A program made the translations under genes and the position numbers. A DNA stretch of 64,000 nt from Streptomyces djakartensis (lineage in GTDB: Bacteria > Actinomycetota > Actinomycetes > Streptomycetales > Streptomycetaceae): contig NZ_BMWE01000018.1 of NCBI RefSeq assembly GCF_014651075.1, forward strand, positions 62,001 to 126,000. Direction: 5' to 3'. Positions 31,985 to 41,027 of the stretch are shown here, one piece after another. Below the pieces are notes generated by a model. It was given only the letters and a program-made list of their open reading frames with translations, searched no databases and was not told where the DNA came from. Position 1 is the stretch's first letter. The number at the start of each line of letters is the position of its first letter.

Positions 31985-33136
31985 ATGCGACCCGCCAGCC
32001 CCGTTTCCGTCGTCATCGCCGCCGCGGCGGCTCTGGCCGCCGTCACCGGCTGCACCGAGAAGAGTGACGCCAAGGACGGCGGCAACGTCGTCAAAGTGAC
32101 GGCGACGGACGACAAGTGCGAGGTCTCGACGAAGGAGTTCCCGGCCGGACACGTCGAACTGGCCGTCGAGAACAAGGGGTCCAAGGTCACCGAGGTCTAC
32201 GTCCTCTTCCCCGACGACCGCGTGGTCACCGAGCGGGAGAACATAGGCCCCGGCACGCGGCAGCGCGTCACCGCCGAGGTGAAGGCCGGCGACTACCAGA
32301 TCGCCTGCAAGCCCGGCATGAAGGGCGCCGGCATCCGCCAGGCCGTCAAGGCCACCGGCGGCAAGGCGGTGAAGCGCGACCCGCGCCTGGACAAGGCCGT
32401 CGCCGACTACCGCGCCTATGTACAGCAGCAGGCCGACGAGACGCTGCCGCTCGCCGAGACCTTCGCCAAGGCGGTCAAGGACGGCGACATCGAGGCCGCG
32501 AAGAAGGCCTACGCCCCCTCCCGCATCGGCTGGGAGCGCACCGAGCCGGTCGCCGAGTCCTTCGGCGACATCGACCCGAAGGTCGACGTACGGGAGGACG
32601 GCCTCGAGGACGGCCAGGACCCCGCCACCGACTGGACCGGCTGGCACCGCCTGGAGAAGTCCCTCTGGCAGGACAAGAAGACCGGCGACCGCGAGAAGGA
32701 ACTCGCCGACAGGTTGATCACCGACCTCACCGACTGGCGCGAGCGCGTCGGCAAGGCCGACATCACCCCCACCTCCATGGCCAACGGCGCCAAGGAACTC
32801 CTCGACGAGGTCGCCACCGGCAAGGTCACCGGCGAGGAGGAGCGCTACTCGCACACCGACCTGGTCGACTTCAAGGCCAACGTCGAGGGCGCGCAGAAGT
32901 CGTACGAACTGCTGAAGCCGGTCGCGCAGGAGAACGACAAGGCCCTCACCACCGAACTGGACAAGCAGTTCGCCGCCTTGAACACTCTGCTCGACAAGTA
33001 CCGCCCGAGCACGACGTCGTACGAGTTCACCTCGTACGACAAGGTCGGCAAGGCCGACCGCAAGGAGCTCTCAGACGCGGTCAACGCGCTGGCGGAGCCC
33101 CTGTCGAAGCTCGCCGCCGCCGTCGTCGTGAAGTAG
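31985..33136 (+). CDS. efeO: Iron uptake lipoprotein EfeO
   Basis: A 383-residue lipoprotein, component of the EfeUOB iron transporter. The signal peptide ends in a lipobox ALAAVTGC (Cys about residue 22). Residues about 35-125 form a cupredoxin-like domain; residues 140-380 form the imelysin (M75) domain with the GxHxxE metal motif seen as GWHRLEKSLW. GGAG precedes ATG 31985; the longer frame from 31952 starts inside the iron box. It probably binds and passes periplasmic/extracellular iron. The gene is first in a three-gene operon. Confidence 0.95.
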   Translation: MRPASPVSVVIAAAAALAAVTGCTEKSDAKDGGNVVKVTATDDKCEVSTKEFPAGHVELAVENKGSKVTEVYVLFPDDRVVTERENIGPGTRQRVTAEVKAGDYQIACKPGMKGAGIRQAVKATGGKAVKRDPRLDKAVADYRAYVQQQADETLPLAETFAKAVKDGDIEAAKKAYAPSRIGWERTEPVAESFGDIDPKVDVREDGLEDGQDPATDWTGWHRLEKSLWQDKKTGDREKELADRLITDLTDWRERVGKADITPTSMANGAKELLDEVATGKVTGEEERYSHTDLVDFKANVEGAQKSYELLKPVAQENDKALTTELDKQFAALNTLLDKYRPSTTSYEFTSYDKVGKADRKELSDAVNALAEPLSKLAAAVVVK

Positions 33137-33148
33137 GGAACCCCACCC

Positions 33149-34390
33149 ATGACGGACAAGGACACCCCCTCCTCCCCCTCCCGGCGCTCCCTGCTCGGCT
33201 GGGGCGGCGCGGGCCTGGCCCTGGGCGCCGCCGCGGCGGGCGGAGCGGTGGCGATGGCCCGCACCGACGACGCGCCCCCACCGGACGCCGGATCCGCCAT
33301 CCCCTTCCACGGCCCGCACCAGGCCGGCATCGCCACCCCGGTCCAGGACCGTCTGCACTTCGCGGCCTTCGACGTGCAGACGAGCGACCGGGCGGAGTTC
33401 GTCCAGATGCTGAAGGACTGGACGCAGGCCGCCCGCCGGATGACCGCCGGACACCCGGTCGGGGAGGGCGGCTACGGCGGCCTGCCCGAGGCGCCCCCCG
33501 ACGACACCGGCGAGGCCCTGGGCCTCAAGCCCTCCCGCCTGACCCTCACCATCGGCTTCGGCCCGAGCCTGTTCGACAAGTTCGGCCTGGCCGGGCACCG
33601 CCCCGAGGCCCTGGTCGACTTGCCGAAGTTCGCGGGCGACAACCTGGACAGGAACCGCAGCGGCGGCGACCTGTGCGTCCAGGCCTGCGCGGACGACCCG
33701 CAGGTCGCCGTGCACGCCATCCGCAACCTGGCCCGCATCGGGATGGGCAAGGTCGTCATCCGCTGGTCGCAGCTGGGCTTCGGCAAGACGTCGTCGACGA
33801 CACCCGAGGCGCAGACACCCCGCAACCTGATGGGCTTCAAGGACGGCACCCGCAACATCGCCGGCACCGAAACGGACCGGCTCCGCAAGTTCGTGTGGGT
33901 GCCCGAAGCGGACGGCCCGCAGTGGATGACGGGCGGCTCGTACCTCGTCGCCCGCCGCATCCGCATGCACATCGAGACGTGGGACCGCACCTCGCTCCAG
34001 GAGCAGGAGGACATCTTCGGCCGCGACAAGGGCGAGGGCGCGCCGGTCGGCAAGGCCAAGGAACGCGACGAGCCGTTCCTGAAGGCGATGAAGCCCGACG
34101 CGCACGTCCGGCTCGCCCACCCCGACGCCAACCACGGCGCGACGATCCTGCGCCGCGGCTACTCCTTCACCGACGGCACCGACGGACTGGGCCGCCTGGA
34201 CGCGGGCCTGTTCTTCCTGGCCTACCAGCGCGACGTCCGCGAGGGCTTCATCCCGATCCAGCGCAACCTCGCCACCGACGCGCTCAACGAGTACATCCAG
34301 CATGTGGGTTCGGCGCTCTTCGCGATCCCGCCGGGCGTTCGCGACAAGGACGACTGGTGGGGCCGGACGCTGTTCTCCGAGGAGGCCTGA
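33149..34390 (+). CDS. efeB: DyP-type haem peroxidase/deferrochelatase EfeB
   Basis: A 413-residue dye-decolourising peroxidase exported by the Tat pathway: twin-arginine SRRSLLGWG at residues 11-19, then an Ala-rich hydrophobic stretch. The DyP signature GFKDGTRN gives the distal Asp and the haem ligand His follows in RIRMHIETWDR or nearby. Length is normal. It lies 12 bp after efeO and five bases before efeU. EfeB proteins oxidise iron or release it from haem before uptake through EfeU. Confidence 0.95.
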   Translation: MTDKDTPSSPSRRSLLGWGGAGLALGAAAAGGAVAMARTDDAPPPDAGSAIPFHGPHQAGIATPVQDRLHFAAFDVQTSDRAEFVQMLKDWTQAARRMTAGHPVGEGGYGGLPEAPPDDTGEALGLKPSRLTLTIGFGPSLFDKFGLAGHRPEALVDLPKFAGDNLDRNRSGGDLCVQACADDPQVAVHAIRNLARIGMGKVVIRWSQLGFGKTSSTTPEAQTPRNLMGFKDGTRNIAGTETDRLRKFVWVPEADGPQWMTGGSYLVARRIRMHIETWDRTSLQEQEDIFGRDKGEGAPVGKAKERDEPFLKAMKPDAHVRLAHPDANHGATILRRGYSFTDGTDGLGRLDAGLFFLAYQRDVREGFIPIQRNLATDALNEYIQHVGSALFAIPPGVRDKDDWWGRTLFSEEA

Positions 34391-34394
34391 ACCC

Positions 34395-35237
34395 GTGTTC
34401 TCGAACTACCTGATCGGTCTGCGCGAGGGCCTGGAGGCGAGCCTCGTCGTCTGCATCCTCATCGCGTACCTGGTGAAGACGGACCGCAGGGACGCGCTGA
34501 AGCCGATCTGGACCGGCATCGGCGTCGCGGTGGCCCTCGCCCTGGGCTTCGGCTGCGCACTCGAGTTCGGCTCCCAGGAGCTGACGTTCCAGGCCCAGGA
34601 GGCGCTCGGCGGATCGTTGTCGATCCTCGCGGTCGCCCTGGTGACCTGGATGGTGTTCTGGATGCGCCGCACGGCCCGGCACCTCAAGTCGGAACTGCAC
34701 GGCAGGCTGGACGCGGCGCTGGCGATGGGCACGGGGGCGCTGGTCGCGACGGCGTTCCTGGCCGTGGGCCGGGAGGGCCTGGAAACGGCCCTGTTCGTCT
34801 GGGCGTCGGTCCACGCGGCGAGCGACGGCACGCCGCGGCCGCTGCTGGGCGTCGCCCTCGGCCTGCTGACCGCGGTCCTCCTGGGCTGGCTGTTCTACCG
34901 GGGTGCGCTGCGGATCGACCTCGCCCGGTTCTTCACCTGGACCGGCGGCATGCTGGTCGTCGTCGCGGCGGGCGTACTGGCCTACGGCTTCCACGACCTC
35001 CAGGAGGCCGACTTCCTGCCCGGCCTCGGCGACAAGGCCTTCGACATCTCCAGCGCGATTCCGCCGGACAGCTGGTACGGGACGCTGCTCAAGGGCGTGT
35101 TCAACTTCCAGCCGGATCCGACGGTGCTCCAAGTCGTGGTGTGGCTGCTGTACTTGGTTCCGACGCTGGCTCTGTTCCTGATGCCGGCGGGCCTCGGACA
35201 GCGCCGGACGACGACAACTCCCGCCCGGGACAGCTGA
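34395..35237 (+). CDS. efeU: Iron permease EfeU (FTR1 family)
   Basis: A 280-residue permease with about seven membrane segments. Two REGLE motifs, LREGLEASLV near residue 9-18 and GREGLETALF further on, are the iron-binding motifs of the FTR1 family. GTG 34395 is chosen; GGAGG lies upstream inside the EfeB stop region and only four bases separate the genes. Completes the ferric or ferrous uptake system with EfeO and EfeB. Confidence 0.95.
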   Translation: MFSNYLIGLREGLEASLVVCILIAYLVKTDRRDALKPIWTGIGVAVALALGFGCALEFGSQELTFQAQEALGGSLSILAVALVTWMVFWMRRTARHLKSELHGRLDAALAMGTGALVATAFLAVGREGLETALFVWASVHAASDGTPRPLLGVALGLLTAVLLGWLFYRGALRIDLARFFTWTGGMLVVVAAGVLAYGFHDLQEADFLPGLGDKAFDISSAIPPDSWYGTLLKGVFNFQPDPTVLQVVVWLLYLVPTLALFLMPAGLGQRRTTTTPARDS

Positions 35238-35757
35238 GGAGGGGCGGGCCCGCGGCCCGGCGTTTGCGAGGTGCTCGGCGGATGCCGGGCCGGGGGCTGC
35301 GCATCCCGGCGTTGCGGGTTGCTGGGCGTTGACGCTGGGACCCGGGCGTGCACAGCTCGGCGTTGCGAGGCCCTCGGCGTGGGTGCGGGGGCGGGGGCGT
35401 TGCGCAGCCCGGCGTTGCGGGGTGCCGCTGCGCCCACCCGTGCCGCCCCAGCGGCACGACTGCCCGCAGCTGGGGCGGCCACGACTGCCCGCAGCGGCGG
35501 GGCGGCTGCCCGCAGCTAGGACGGCCCGCAGCCGCGCACGCACGGAAGGGGACGTGTCGGGGGGTGTCCGCCCGCAGCGGTTGGCGCGTCAACGGGGAGT
35601 CACTCGGTATCCGACTCCGTCGCGCCGTTCCGAGGACGGACACCCCCCGGCACGTCCCCGACCCCCCACGAAGCCGAGCGCGCAACGGCCCGAGCCCCCA
35701 ACCACCGAAGGCACCCGGTAGGGTTCGCCTCCGGAAAGGGGAAGGTGAAGGAAGCCG
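35238..35757. repeat. Repeat-rich intergenic region: 50-bp degenerate tandem repeats plus a 112-bp palindrome
   Basis: A 520-bp non-coding stretch. CCCGGCGTTGCG-like units start at 35256, 35305, 35356 and 35408 (spacing 49, 51, 52). A CTGCCCGCAGC motif then recurs (from about 35459). A long inverted repeat follows: 23-bp arms at 35548-35570 and 35637-35659 match at 22 of 23 positions; nested arms GGCGCG (35583) / CGCGCC (35621) and GGAGTC (35596) / GACTCC (35613) make one long imperfect hairpin of 112 bp. Parts resemble repeats that I recall from other Streptomyces genomes. No gene is supported here. Confidence 0.75.
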
Positions 35758-36750
35758 ATGAGCTGGGATCGCGACCCTCGAACGCTCCGCAGGCCCGCCC
35801 GGAGTGCACTCATAGCCGCCTCGATGACCGCTATGTCATTGACGGCCAGTGGCTGCGTCGTCGTGCACGGCGAACGGGAGGTCCTCCCGTCCACCACCCG
35901 CGCCGAAGCCGCCAAGGCCCTCCAGGAGTTCACGGCCGCGTACAACGAGGCCGACCAGGCCTACGACGCCTCGCTGGACGCCGGACACACCACCGGCGCC
36001 CTCGCCGCCATCGACTCGGCCCGTCTGAAGGCCGGGAAGGCCAACAACCCGGACGGCAACCCGAATCACACGCCCCTGAGGCTGACGGACGCGAAGTTCA
36101 CGATCCCGAAGAAGGCCGGCTGGCCCCGCTGGTTCCTCGTCGACGCGGCCGGCAACAAGGGCGGCACCGCCCGCTGGCTGCTCGTGTTCACCCGCAGCAG
36201 CCTCGACGACCCTTTCCAGGTCGCCTACCTGACCCTCGTCGCGCCCGGCAAGGTCCCGGAGTTCAAGAAGGACGCGGACGGCTGGGCGGAGTCGGTCCCC
36301 GCCAACGAGACCGGTCTCACCGCCGGCCCCGGGAAGCTGAGCCGGGACTACACGACGTACCTGAAGAACGGCGGGGACGGCTTCACGGACGGCCTCCACA
36401 CCAGTCAGTGGCGTGCCCTGCGCAAGAAGAACTCCGAGAGGCCGGGCATGGTCACCCAGTACATCGACGAGCCGCTGGACAGCGGCGACTACGCGCCGCT
36501 GGCCCTGCGTACGGCGGACGGCGGGGCACTCGTGTTCTTCACCACGCGGCACTACGAGAAGCAGACCGCCCACGCGGGCACCTCGGTCCCCGCCCCCGAC
36601 AAGGACGTCCTCGCCCTGACGACCGGCGAGATCAAGCAGTCCCTCACCCTGGAGTTCGTCTCCAACGAGGTGGCCGTCGACCCACCGGGGACCGGCAAGG
36701 TGACGATCCTGGGCCGGATCCAGGGCATGACGGCCGCGGAAGGCTCGTAA
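35758..36750 (+). CDS. Lipoprotein of unknown function
   Basis: A 330-residue exported lipoprotein: basic head (RDPRTLRRPARSAL), hydrophobic core, lipobox LTASGC with Cys about residue 33. The mature part has a helical coil with TTRAEAAKALQEFTAAYNEADQA and then a NTF2-like or LppX-like beta-rich segment (GWPRWFLVDA, RWLLVFTRSSL). Conserved in Streptomyces as far as I can judge, without a named function. GGGGAAGG precedes ATG 35758. Confidence 0.85.
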   Translation: MSWDRDPRTLRRPARSALIAASMTAMSLTASGCVVVHGEREVLPSTTRAEAAKALQEFTAAYNEADQAYDASLDAGHTTGALAAIDSARLKAGKANNPDGNPNHTPLRLTDAKFTIPKKAGWPRWFLVDAAGNKGGTARWLLVFTRSSLDDPFQVAYLTLVAPGKVPEFKKDADGWAESVPANETGLTAGPGKLSRDYTTYLKNGGDGFTDGLHTSQWRALRKKNSERPGMVTQYIDEPLDSGDYAPLALRTADGGALVFFTTRHYEKQTAHAGTSVPAPDKDVLALTTGEIKQSLTLEFVSNEVAVDPPGTGKVTILGRIQGMTAAEGS

Positions 36751-36783
36751 CGCCGCTCCGGGGGAAGGAGAACCCGGCCCGGT

Positions 36784-37518
36784 TCAGTGCCGCAGGGGCC
36801 AGCCCGCACCCGAGTGGTCCGGCTCCTCACCGGCGTACCGGGCACACGCCTCGGTCAGAGCCTCCAGCAGGCTCAACGGGTCCGGCAGCGGATGCTCCGG
36901 CCCCCGCACCCAGTGCACCGTCTGGTCCTCGCCGGGCAGCCGCGCCGGCGGTACCAGGACGTAGGAACCGCGGCAGTGCCACCGCAGGCCGGGGTGCTCG
37001 TCCATCGTCTCGGGGTGGCAGTCCAGTTCGCACGGCCACCACTCGTCCTCGTCCTCGGGCGTACCGCGGGTGAGGGTGAAGAAGAGCATGCGGCCGTCGT
37101 CGCTCTCGGCGACCGGCCCGACCTCGACGCCCGCGCCGAGCAGCCGCTCCAACGCGACGCGACCGGCGTCCAGGGGCACGTCGAGGACGTCGTGCACCAT
37201 GCCGGTCGCGGTGATGAAGTTGGCCTGCGGCTGATGGCGGGCCCAGCGCTCGATCTGGGCGCGGTCGGTGGTCGACTGGGTCTGCCAGGCGAAGGACACC
37301 GGGTGCCGGGCTGGGGTGGGGCAGCCGACCCGGTCGCAGGAGCAGCGGTAGCCGGACGGGTGCGCTGCGGGCGCGAGGGGCAGTCCCGCGTCGGCGGCGG
37401 CGAGCAGCAGGGCCTCACGGCCGCCGTCACCGGCGGTCTCCTTGGGCCGGCGCCCGGCGCGCAGCCACTGGGTGAGTTTGCCCTGCAGGCCGTTCCGGCC
37501 GCCGAACTCCGCGCTCAT
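36784..37518 (-). CDS. Prim-pol domain protein (chromosomal)
   Basis: A 244-residue protein with the bifunctional primase/polymerase N-terminal domain fold: LLLAAADAGLPLAPAAHPSG, a CSCDRVGCPTPARHP metal-binding cluster, then WARHQPQANFITATG, and the RMLFFTLTRG strand. It is shorter than the AICE copy (293 residues) and has no helicase neighbour. The acidic catalytic pair of active primases (DLDD-type) is replaced by VLDVPLDAGRV, so catalytic activity is doubtful. It is a common stand-alone protein in Streptomyces. Confidence 0.8.
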   Translation of the reverse strand: MSAEFGGRNGLQGKLTQWLRAGRRPKETAGDGGREALLLAAADAGLPLAPAAHPSGYRCSCDRVGCPTPARHPVSFAWQTQSTTDRAQIERWARHQPQANFITATGMVHDVLDVPLDAGRVALERLLGAGVEVGPVAESDDGRMLFFTLTRGTPEDEDEWWPCELDCHPETMDEHPGLRWHCRGSYVLVPPARLPGEDQTVHWVRGPEHPLPDPLSLLEALTEACARYAGEEPDHSGAGWPLRH

Positions 37519-37682
37519 CTATCCCCTCGCCTCGCCGTCGTGCGGAACAGCATGCCCTATGGTCCCATCTTCCCGCGCAGCGGGGGGCCAGTGCCCACAT
37601 CCGGGGGCAGGAGGGGCGAGGCATATGCCACCGGGGCGAGGCGCACTCCACACCAGCATCTGGTGTCATTGCCCGCTTTGCC

Positions 37683-38627
37683 ATGACATATCGTCCTACC
37701 GTGGTCGCCATGGTCACATGGATCGCGCTGACGGGCCTGGCCTCCGCGGCTTCCCTGGTCTCGCTGACCCTCACGGGACCGGCCGCCGCCACCCCGGCCC
37801 CGCTGGAGTGGGGCGAGGGCCCGCTGACGGTGGCGGCACTCCCCCGGATCACGTACGTCGCCCACCGCGGCGGCGCTCGCGAGGTCCCGGAGAACAGCAT
37901 GTCGGGGCTGATGGCCGCCTACGAGCGCGGCACGGCACAGGTGCTGGACTTCGACACCCGGCTGCTGCGGGACGGCACGCCCGTGGTGTTCCACGACGAG
38001 ACCCTGAACCGCACCACCTACCTCGGCGGCGAGGTGCGCGGCCTGGACGCCCGGGAGTGGCAGGGCGTACGGCTGCGCCCGAAGGACGCGCTGCCGGGCA
38101 GCTGGCGGTCGGAACGGCCGCCGACGGTCGCCGAGGTGCTGGATCGTTTCGGCGGGCGGATCGTGCTGATGCTGGAGGCGAAGGACCCACCGAGCCTGGA
38201 CCGGCTGGCCGGGCTGATCCGGGCCCGCGGTCTGACCCGCTCGGTCTTCGTGAACTCCAACGACCCGGAGGTGGCCCGGCGCGCCCATCGCCTGGGCCTG
38301 CTGTCGCAGTTGTGGCGCTCGGCACGGCAGCTGCGCACGGACCGGCCGGAGCGCTGGCGGTCGTACGTGGATCTGCTGGACGTGGACCACCGGGCGAGGG
38401 ACGCCGATCTGACGCGGGCGGTGCGGTCCGGGATCCGGCGGGTGTGGGCGCACACCGTGGTGACGGACGCACAGCGGGACCGCGTACTGGCGCTCGGCTG
38501 CGACGGGGTGATCACGGACACCCCGGGGCGTCTGGCGCGAGCCGACCGGAGGGAAGCCGAGCGGGACGCCCGGCGCGAGGCCCGGCGTGCGGCTGCGCGG
38601 GAGGGTCAGCGGGGCGCGAGACCCTGA
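37683..38627 (+). CDS. Glycerophosphodiester phosphodiesterase family protein
   Basis: A 314-residue GDPD. A hydrophobic N-terminus (VTWIALTGLASAASLVSLTL) suggests export or a membrane anchor. GDPD motifs: VAHRGGAREVPENSMSGL with the catalytic His and Glu, LDFDTRLLRDGTPVVFHDETLNRTT with the metal and catalytic residues, and HTVVTDAQ near the end. It hydrolyses deacylated phospholipids to glycerol-3-phosphate and an alcohol. An alternative start is ATG 37710. Its 3' end overlaps the convergent TetR gene by 22 bp. Confidence 0.88.
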   Translation: MTYRPTVVAMVTWIALTGLASAASLVSLTLTGPAAATPAPLEWGEGPLTVAALPRITYVAHRGGAREVPENSMSGLMAAYERGTAQVLDFDTRLLRDGTPVVFHDETLNRTTYLGGEVRGLDAREWQGVRLRPKDALPGSWRSERPPTVAEVLDRFGGRIVLMLEAKDPPSLDRLAGLIRARGLTRSVFVNSNDPEVARRAHRLGLLSQLWRSARQLRTDRPERWRSYVDLLDVDHRARDADLTRAVRSGIRRVWAHTVVTDAQRDRVLALGCDGVITDTPGRLARADRREAERDARREARRAAAREGQRGARP

Positions 38628-39241
38628 AGGGCGTAGTCGACGAGGGTGTCGGTGTACTCGTAGGAGATCGGACCCGTGTGCTGGAGCCAGCGCTGGGCGA
38701 GCGGGGAGACGAAGAACTCCAGGGCGATGCGCGGGTCGACATCGGGCCGCACCTGGCCGGCCTCCTGAGCGGCGCGCAGCCGGCCTATGTAGAGGTCGAG
38801 CGACGGCTGCATCAGCTTGGCCACGAGCTCACGCCCGAGCTGCTCGTTGACGACCCCCTCGGCGGCCAGCGCGCGCGACGGCGCCTCGAACCTCGGGTCG
38901 CGCAGCTGGTCGACGGTGGCCCGCAGCACGTCCTTGACGTCGGCGGCGACGTCGCCGGTGTCCGGGAAGGCGTACGGCTCCGGCTTCACCTCCCCCAGGG
39001 GCCGCTCGCCCAGGTCGAGGAACGCCTCCATCAGGACGTCCGCCTTGGAGGACCACCACCGGTAGATCGTCTGCTTCCCGACACCGGCGCGGGCGGCGAT
39101 GCCCTCGATGGTGGTCTTCGGGTAGCCGACCTCCACGACGAGCGCGAGGGCGGCGTCGTAGATGGCCCGGCGGGACTTCTCACTGCGCCGGGTCGAGTCG
39201 GGAACGGACTTGGCGGGCTGAGCGGACTTCTGGACGGCCAT
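38606..39241 (-). CDS. TetR-family regulator
   Basis: A 211-residue TetR repressor. HTH (residues about 22-68): SRRAIYDAALALVVEVGY, then TTIEGIAARAGVGKQTIYRW. The C-terminal ligand/dimer domain is helical and belongs to the TetR_C_11-type (FFVSPLAQRWLQHTGPIS). Two palindromic sites of the form RAGACGnnnCGTCTC lie in the divergent promoter region, consistent with autoregulation and control of the DUF6243 gene. The start ATG 39241 is the ORF limit. Confidence 0.9.
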   Translation of the reverse strand: MAVQKSAQPAKSVPDSTRRSEKSRRAIYDAALALVVEVGYPKTTIEGIAARAGVGKQTIYRWWSSKADVLMEAFLDLGERPLGEVKPEPYAFPDTGDVAADVKDVLRATVDQLRDPRFEAPSRALAAEGVVNEQLGRELVAKLMQPSLDLYIGRLRAAQEAGQVRPDVDPRIALEFFVSPLAQRWLQHTGPISYEYTDTLVDYALQGLAPR

Positions 39242-39263
39242 GTACCGAATTTAGCAGGTTGAC

Positions 39264-39315
39264 AAGACGTCGCGTCTCGTTGAGAGTAGAGGGTACGGTC
39301 GAGACGAACCGTCTC
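39264..39315. promoter_or_regulatory. TetR operators and -35 of the divergent promoter
   Basis: AAGACGTCGCGTCTC (39264-39278) and GAGACGAACCGTCTC (39301-39315) share the pattern RAGACG-N3-CGTCTC, 37 bp apart. A TTGACA -35 (39259-39264) abuts the first site, so repressor binding would cover the rightward promoter. Confidence 0.7.
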
Positions 39316-39347
39316 GTGCCGCACTCGGATCATGGAGGGAGCCCGAG

Positions 39348-39548
39348 ATGGCCCGAAGCGGAGGAAACATGCTGGGCGTCGGCGGATCGCGCAAGAACCT
39401 CGGCCGCAAGGCGCTGCGCGGCGGCGGTCAGGGCGGCCGGATCGGCGGCGGACTCGATCCGCAGGCCCAGAAGCGTGAGCTGCTGCGCAAGCTCCAGGAG
39501 AAACGACAGCAACAGCAGGAGGGCGGCACGACCGACACGTCGTCGTGA
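39348..39548 (+). CDS. DUF6243-like small basic protein
   Basis: A 66-residue protein: MARSGGNMLGVGGSRKNLGR, KALRGGGQGGRIGGGLDPQA and a Gln/Lys-rich helix. The Gly-rich basic opening is that of DUF6243 proteins in Streptomyces. GGAGGG lies before ATG 39348. It is divergent from the TetR gene and preceded by two TetR-type sites, so it may be the regulated target, which is unusual for so small a gene. Function unknown. Confidence 0.8.
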   Translation: MARSGGNMLGVGGSRKNLGRKALRGGGQGGRIGGGLDPQAQKRELLRKLQEKRQQQQEGGTTDTSS

Positions 39549-39677
39549 ACCTCCCCCGCCCGGGGGAGACGGTCCCCTCGCGCGCGGGATCCTCCCGGGA
39601 CGTCCGGCGGATGTACTGAAGCGGTCGCGACCCCGCGGCCACTGCCAGACACCCCACGGACACCCGGGAGGAACACG

Positions 39678-41027
39678 ATGCGCGTGTGGACGAGACGACG
39701 GCTGCTCACCTCCGCAGCCTCGGCGGCGGGCCTCGCCGCCCTGACCGCCGCACCCGCGAGGGCCGCGCGCCTCGCCCACGACGACATCGCGGACGCCCTG
39801 CGGGCACTGCCCGGACTGCGGCTGATCGAGGAGCGGCAGGACGCCGAACCGGGCTACCGGCACTTCGTCCTCGGCCTGCGCCAGCCGGTCGACCACACGA
39901 ACCCCGCGGCCGGCACCTTCGAGCAGCGCCTCACCCTCCTCCACACCGCCGCCGACCGGCCCACCGTGCTCACCACCACGGGCTACCACGCACTCCTCAC
40001 ACCCCGGCTCAGCGAACCGGCGGTCCTGCTGGGCGCCAACCAACTCCAGGTGGAACACCGCTACTTCGGCGAGTCACGTCCGGCGGAGCCCGGTTACACC
40101 CACCTCACCATCCGCCAGGCCGCCGACGACCACCACCGCGTCGTCCGGCTGTTCCGCCGGCTCTGTCCCGGCGCGTGGATCTCCACCGGCAGCAGCAAGG
40201 GCGGCATGGCGAGCGTCTACCACCGCCGCTTCCACCCGCACGACGTGGACGGCACGGTGGTCTACTCGGCCCCGAACAACATCGACGACCGCGACGACTC
40301 CGCCTACCTGCGTTTCCTGGAGACGGTCGGCACCCCCGCCGGCCGCGAGGCCGTCAAGTCCGCCCAGCGACGGCTCCTGCTGGACCGGGCCGAGATGGTG
40401 GCCCGTTACGAGGCCTGGGCGGCGGCCGGCAGCGACACGTTCCGCATCATCGGCGGCGCGGACAAGGCGTTCGAGATCGCCGTCCTGCGTGTGCTGTCCA
40501 TGTTCTGGCAGCGCGCGACTCCGGCCGACGTCGCCGCGATCCCCGGCCCGGACGCGACGGCCGACGAGCTGTACAGGTGGCTGGACGACTGGGCGGGGCT
40601 GTCCCTGTACGCCGACACGGCGGCGCGGCGGTACGTCCCCTACTGGTACCAGATCGGCACGCAGCTGGGGTACGGCGACGTCCCCACCGCGCACCTCGCG
40701 GACCTGCTGCGCCACCCCGACGGCATCGCGGCGCGCAACTTCGTCCCCCGCGACATCCCCATGGTCTTCGACCCGGCCGCCATGCCGGACATCGACCGCT
40801 GGGTCCGCCGCAGCGGGAGCCGGCTGCTGTTCGTGTACGGCACCCAGGACCCGTCGGTCGCCGAGTACTTCCGCCCCGGTGGTGCCGACTCACGGGCCCT
40901 GTGGGTGCCCGGCGGCAATCACAGCGTCGACATCGCCGACCTGCCCCCGGCCGACCGGGCGTCGGCACAGGACGCGCTGGCCCGCTGGGCGGGCCGGGGG
41001 CACCTCACGGGGACGCCGGGGACGTAG
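39678..41027 (+). CDS. Secreted S37-type (PS-10) prolyl tri/tetrapeptidyl aminopeptidase-like
   Basis: A 449-residue exported serine hydrolase. The signal peptide is twin-arginine type (TRRRLLTSAASAAGLAAL) ending near PARA. The nucleophile region is WISTGSSKGGMASVYHRRF (GxSxG-like SSKGG), with the acid in YGTQDPS and His in PGGNHSVD. The family is peptidase S37, which releases tri- and tetrapeptides with a proline preference in Streptomyces culture fluids. A GGGAGGAA box precedes ATG 39678. Its 3' end overlaps the convergent Rsm22-like gene by 23 bp. Confidence 0.9.
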   Translation: MRVWTRRRLLTSAASAAGLAALTAAPARAARLAHDDIADALRALPGLRLIEERQDAEPGYRHFVLGLRQPVDHTNPAAGTFEQRLTLLHTAADRPTVLTTTGYHALLTPRLSEPAVLLGANQLQVEHRYFGESRPAEPGYTHLTIRQAADDHHRVVRLFRRLCPGAWISTGSSKGGMASVYHRRFHPHDVDGTVVYSAPNNIDDRDDSAYLRFLETVGTPAGREAVKSAQRRLLLDRAEMVARYEAWAAAGSDTFRIIGGADKAFEIAVLRVLSMFWQRATPADVAAIPGPDATADELYRWLDDWAGLSLYADTAARRYVPYWYQIGTQLGYGDVPTAHLADLLRHPDGIAARNFVPRDIPMVFDPAAMPDIDRWVRRSGSRLLFVYGTQDPSVAEYFRPGGADSRALWVPGGNHSVDIADLPPADRASAQDALARWAGRGHLTGTPGT

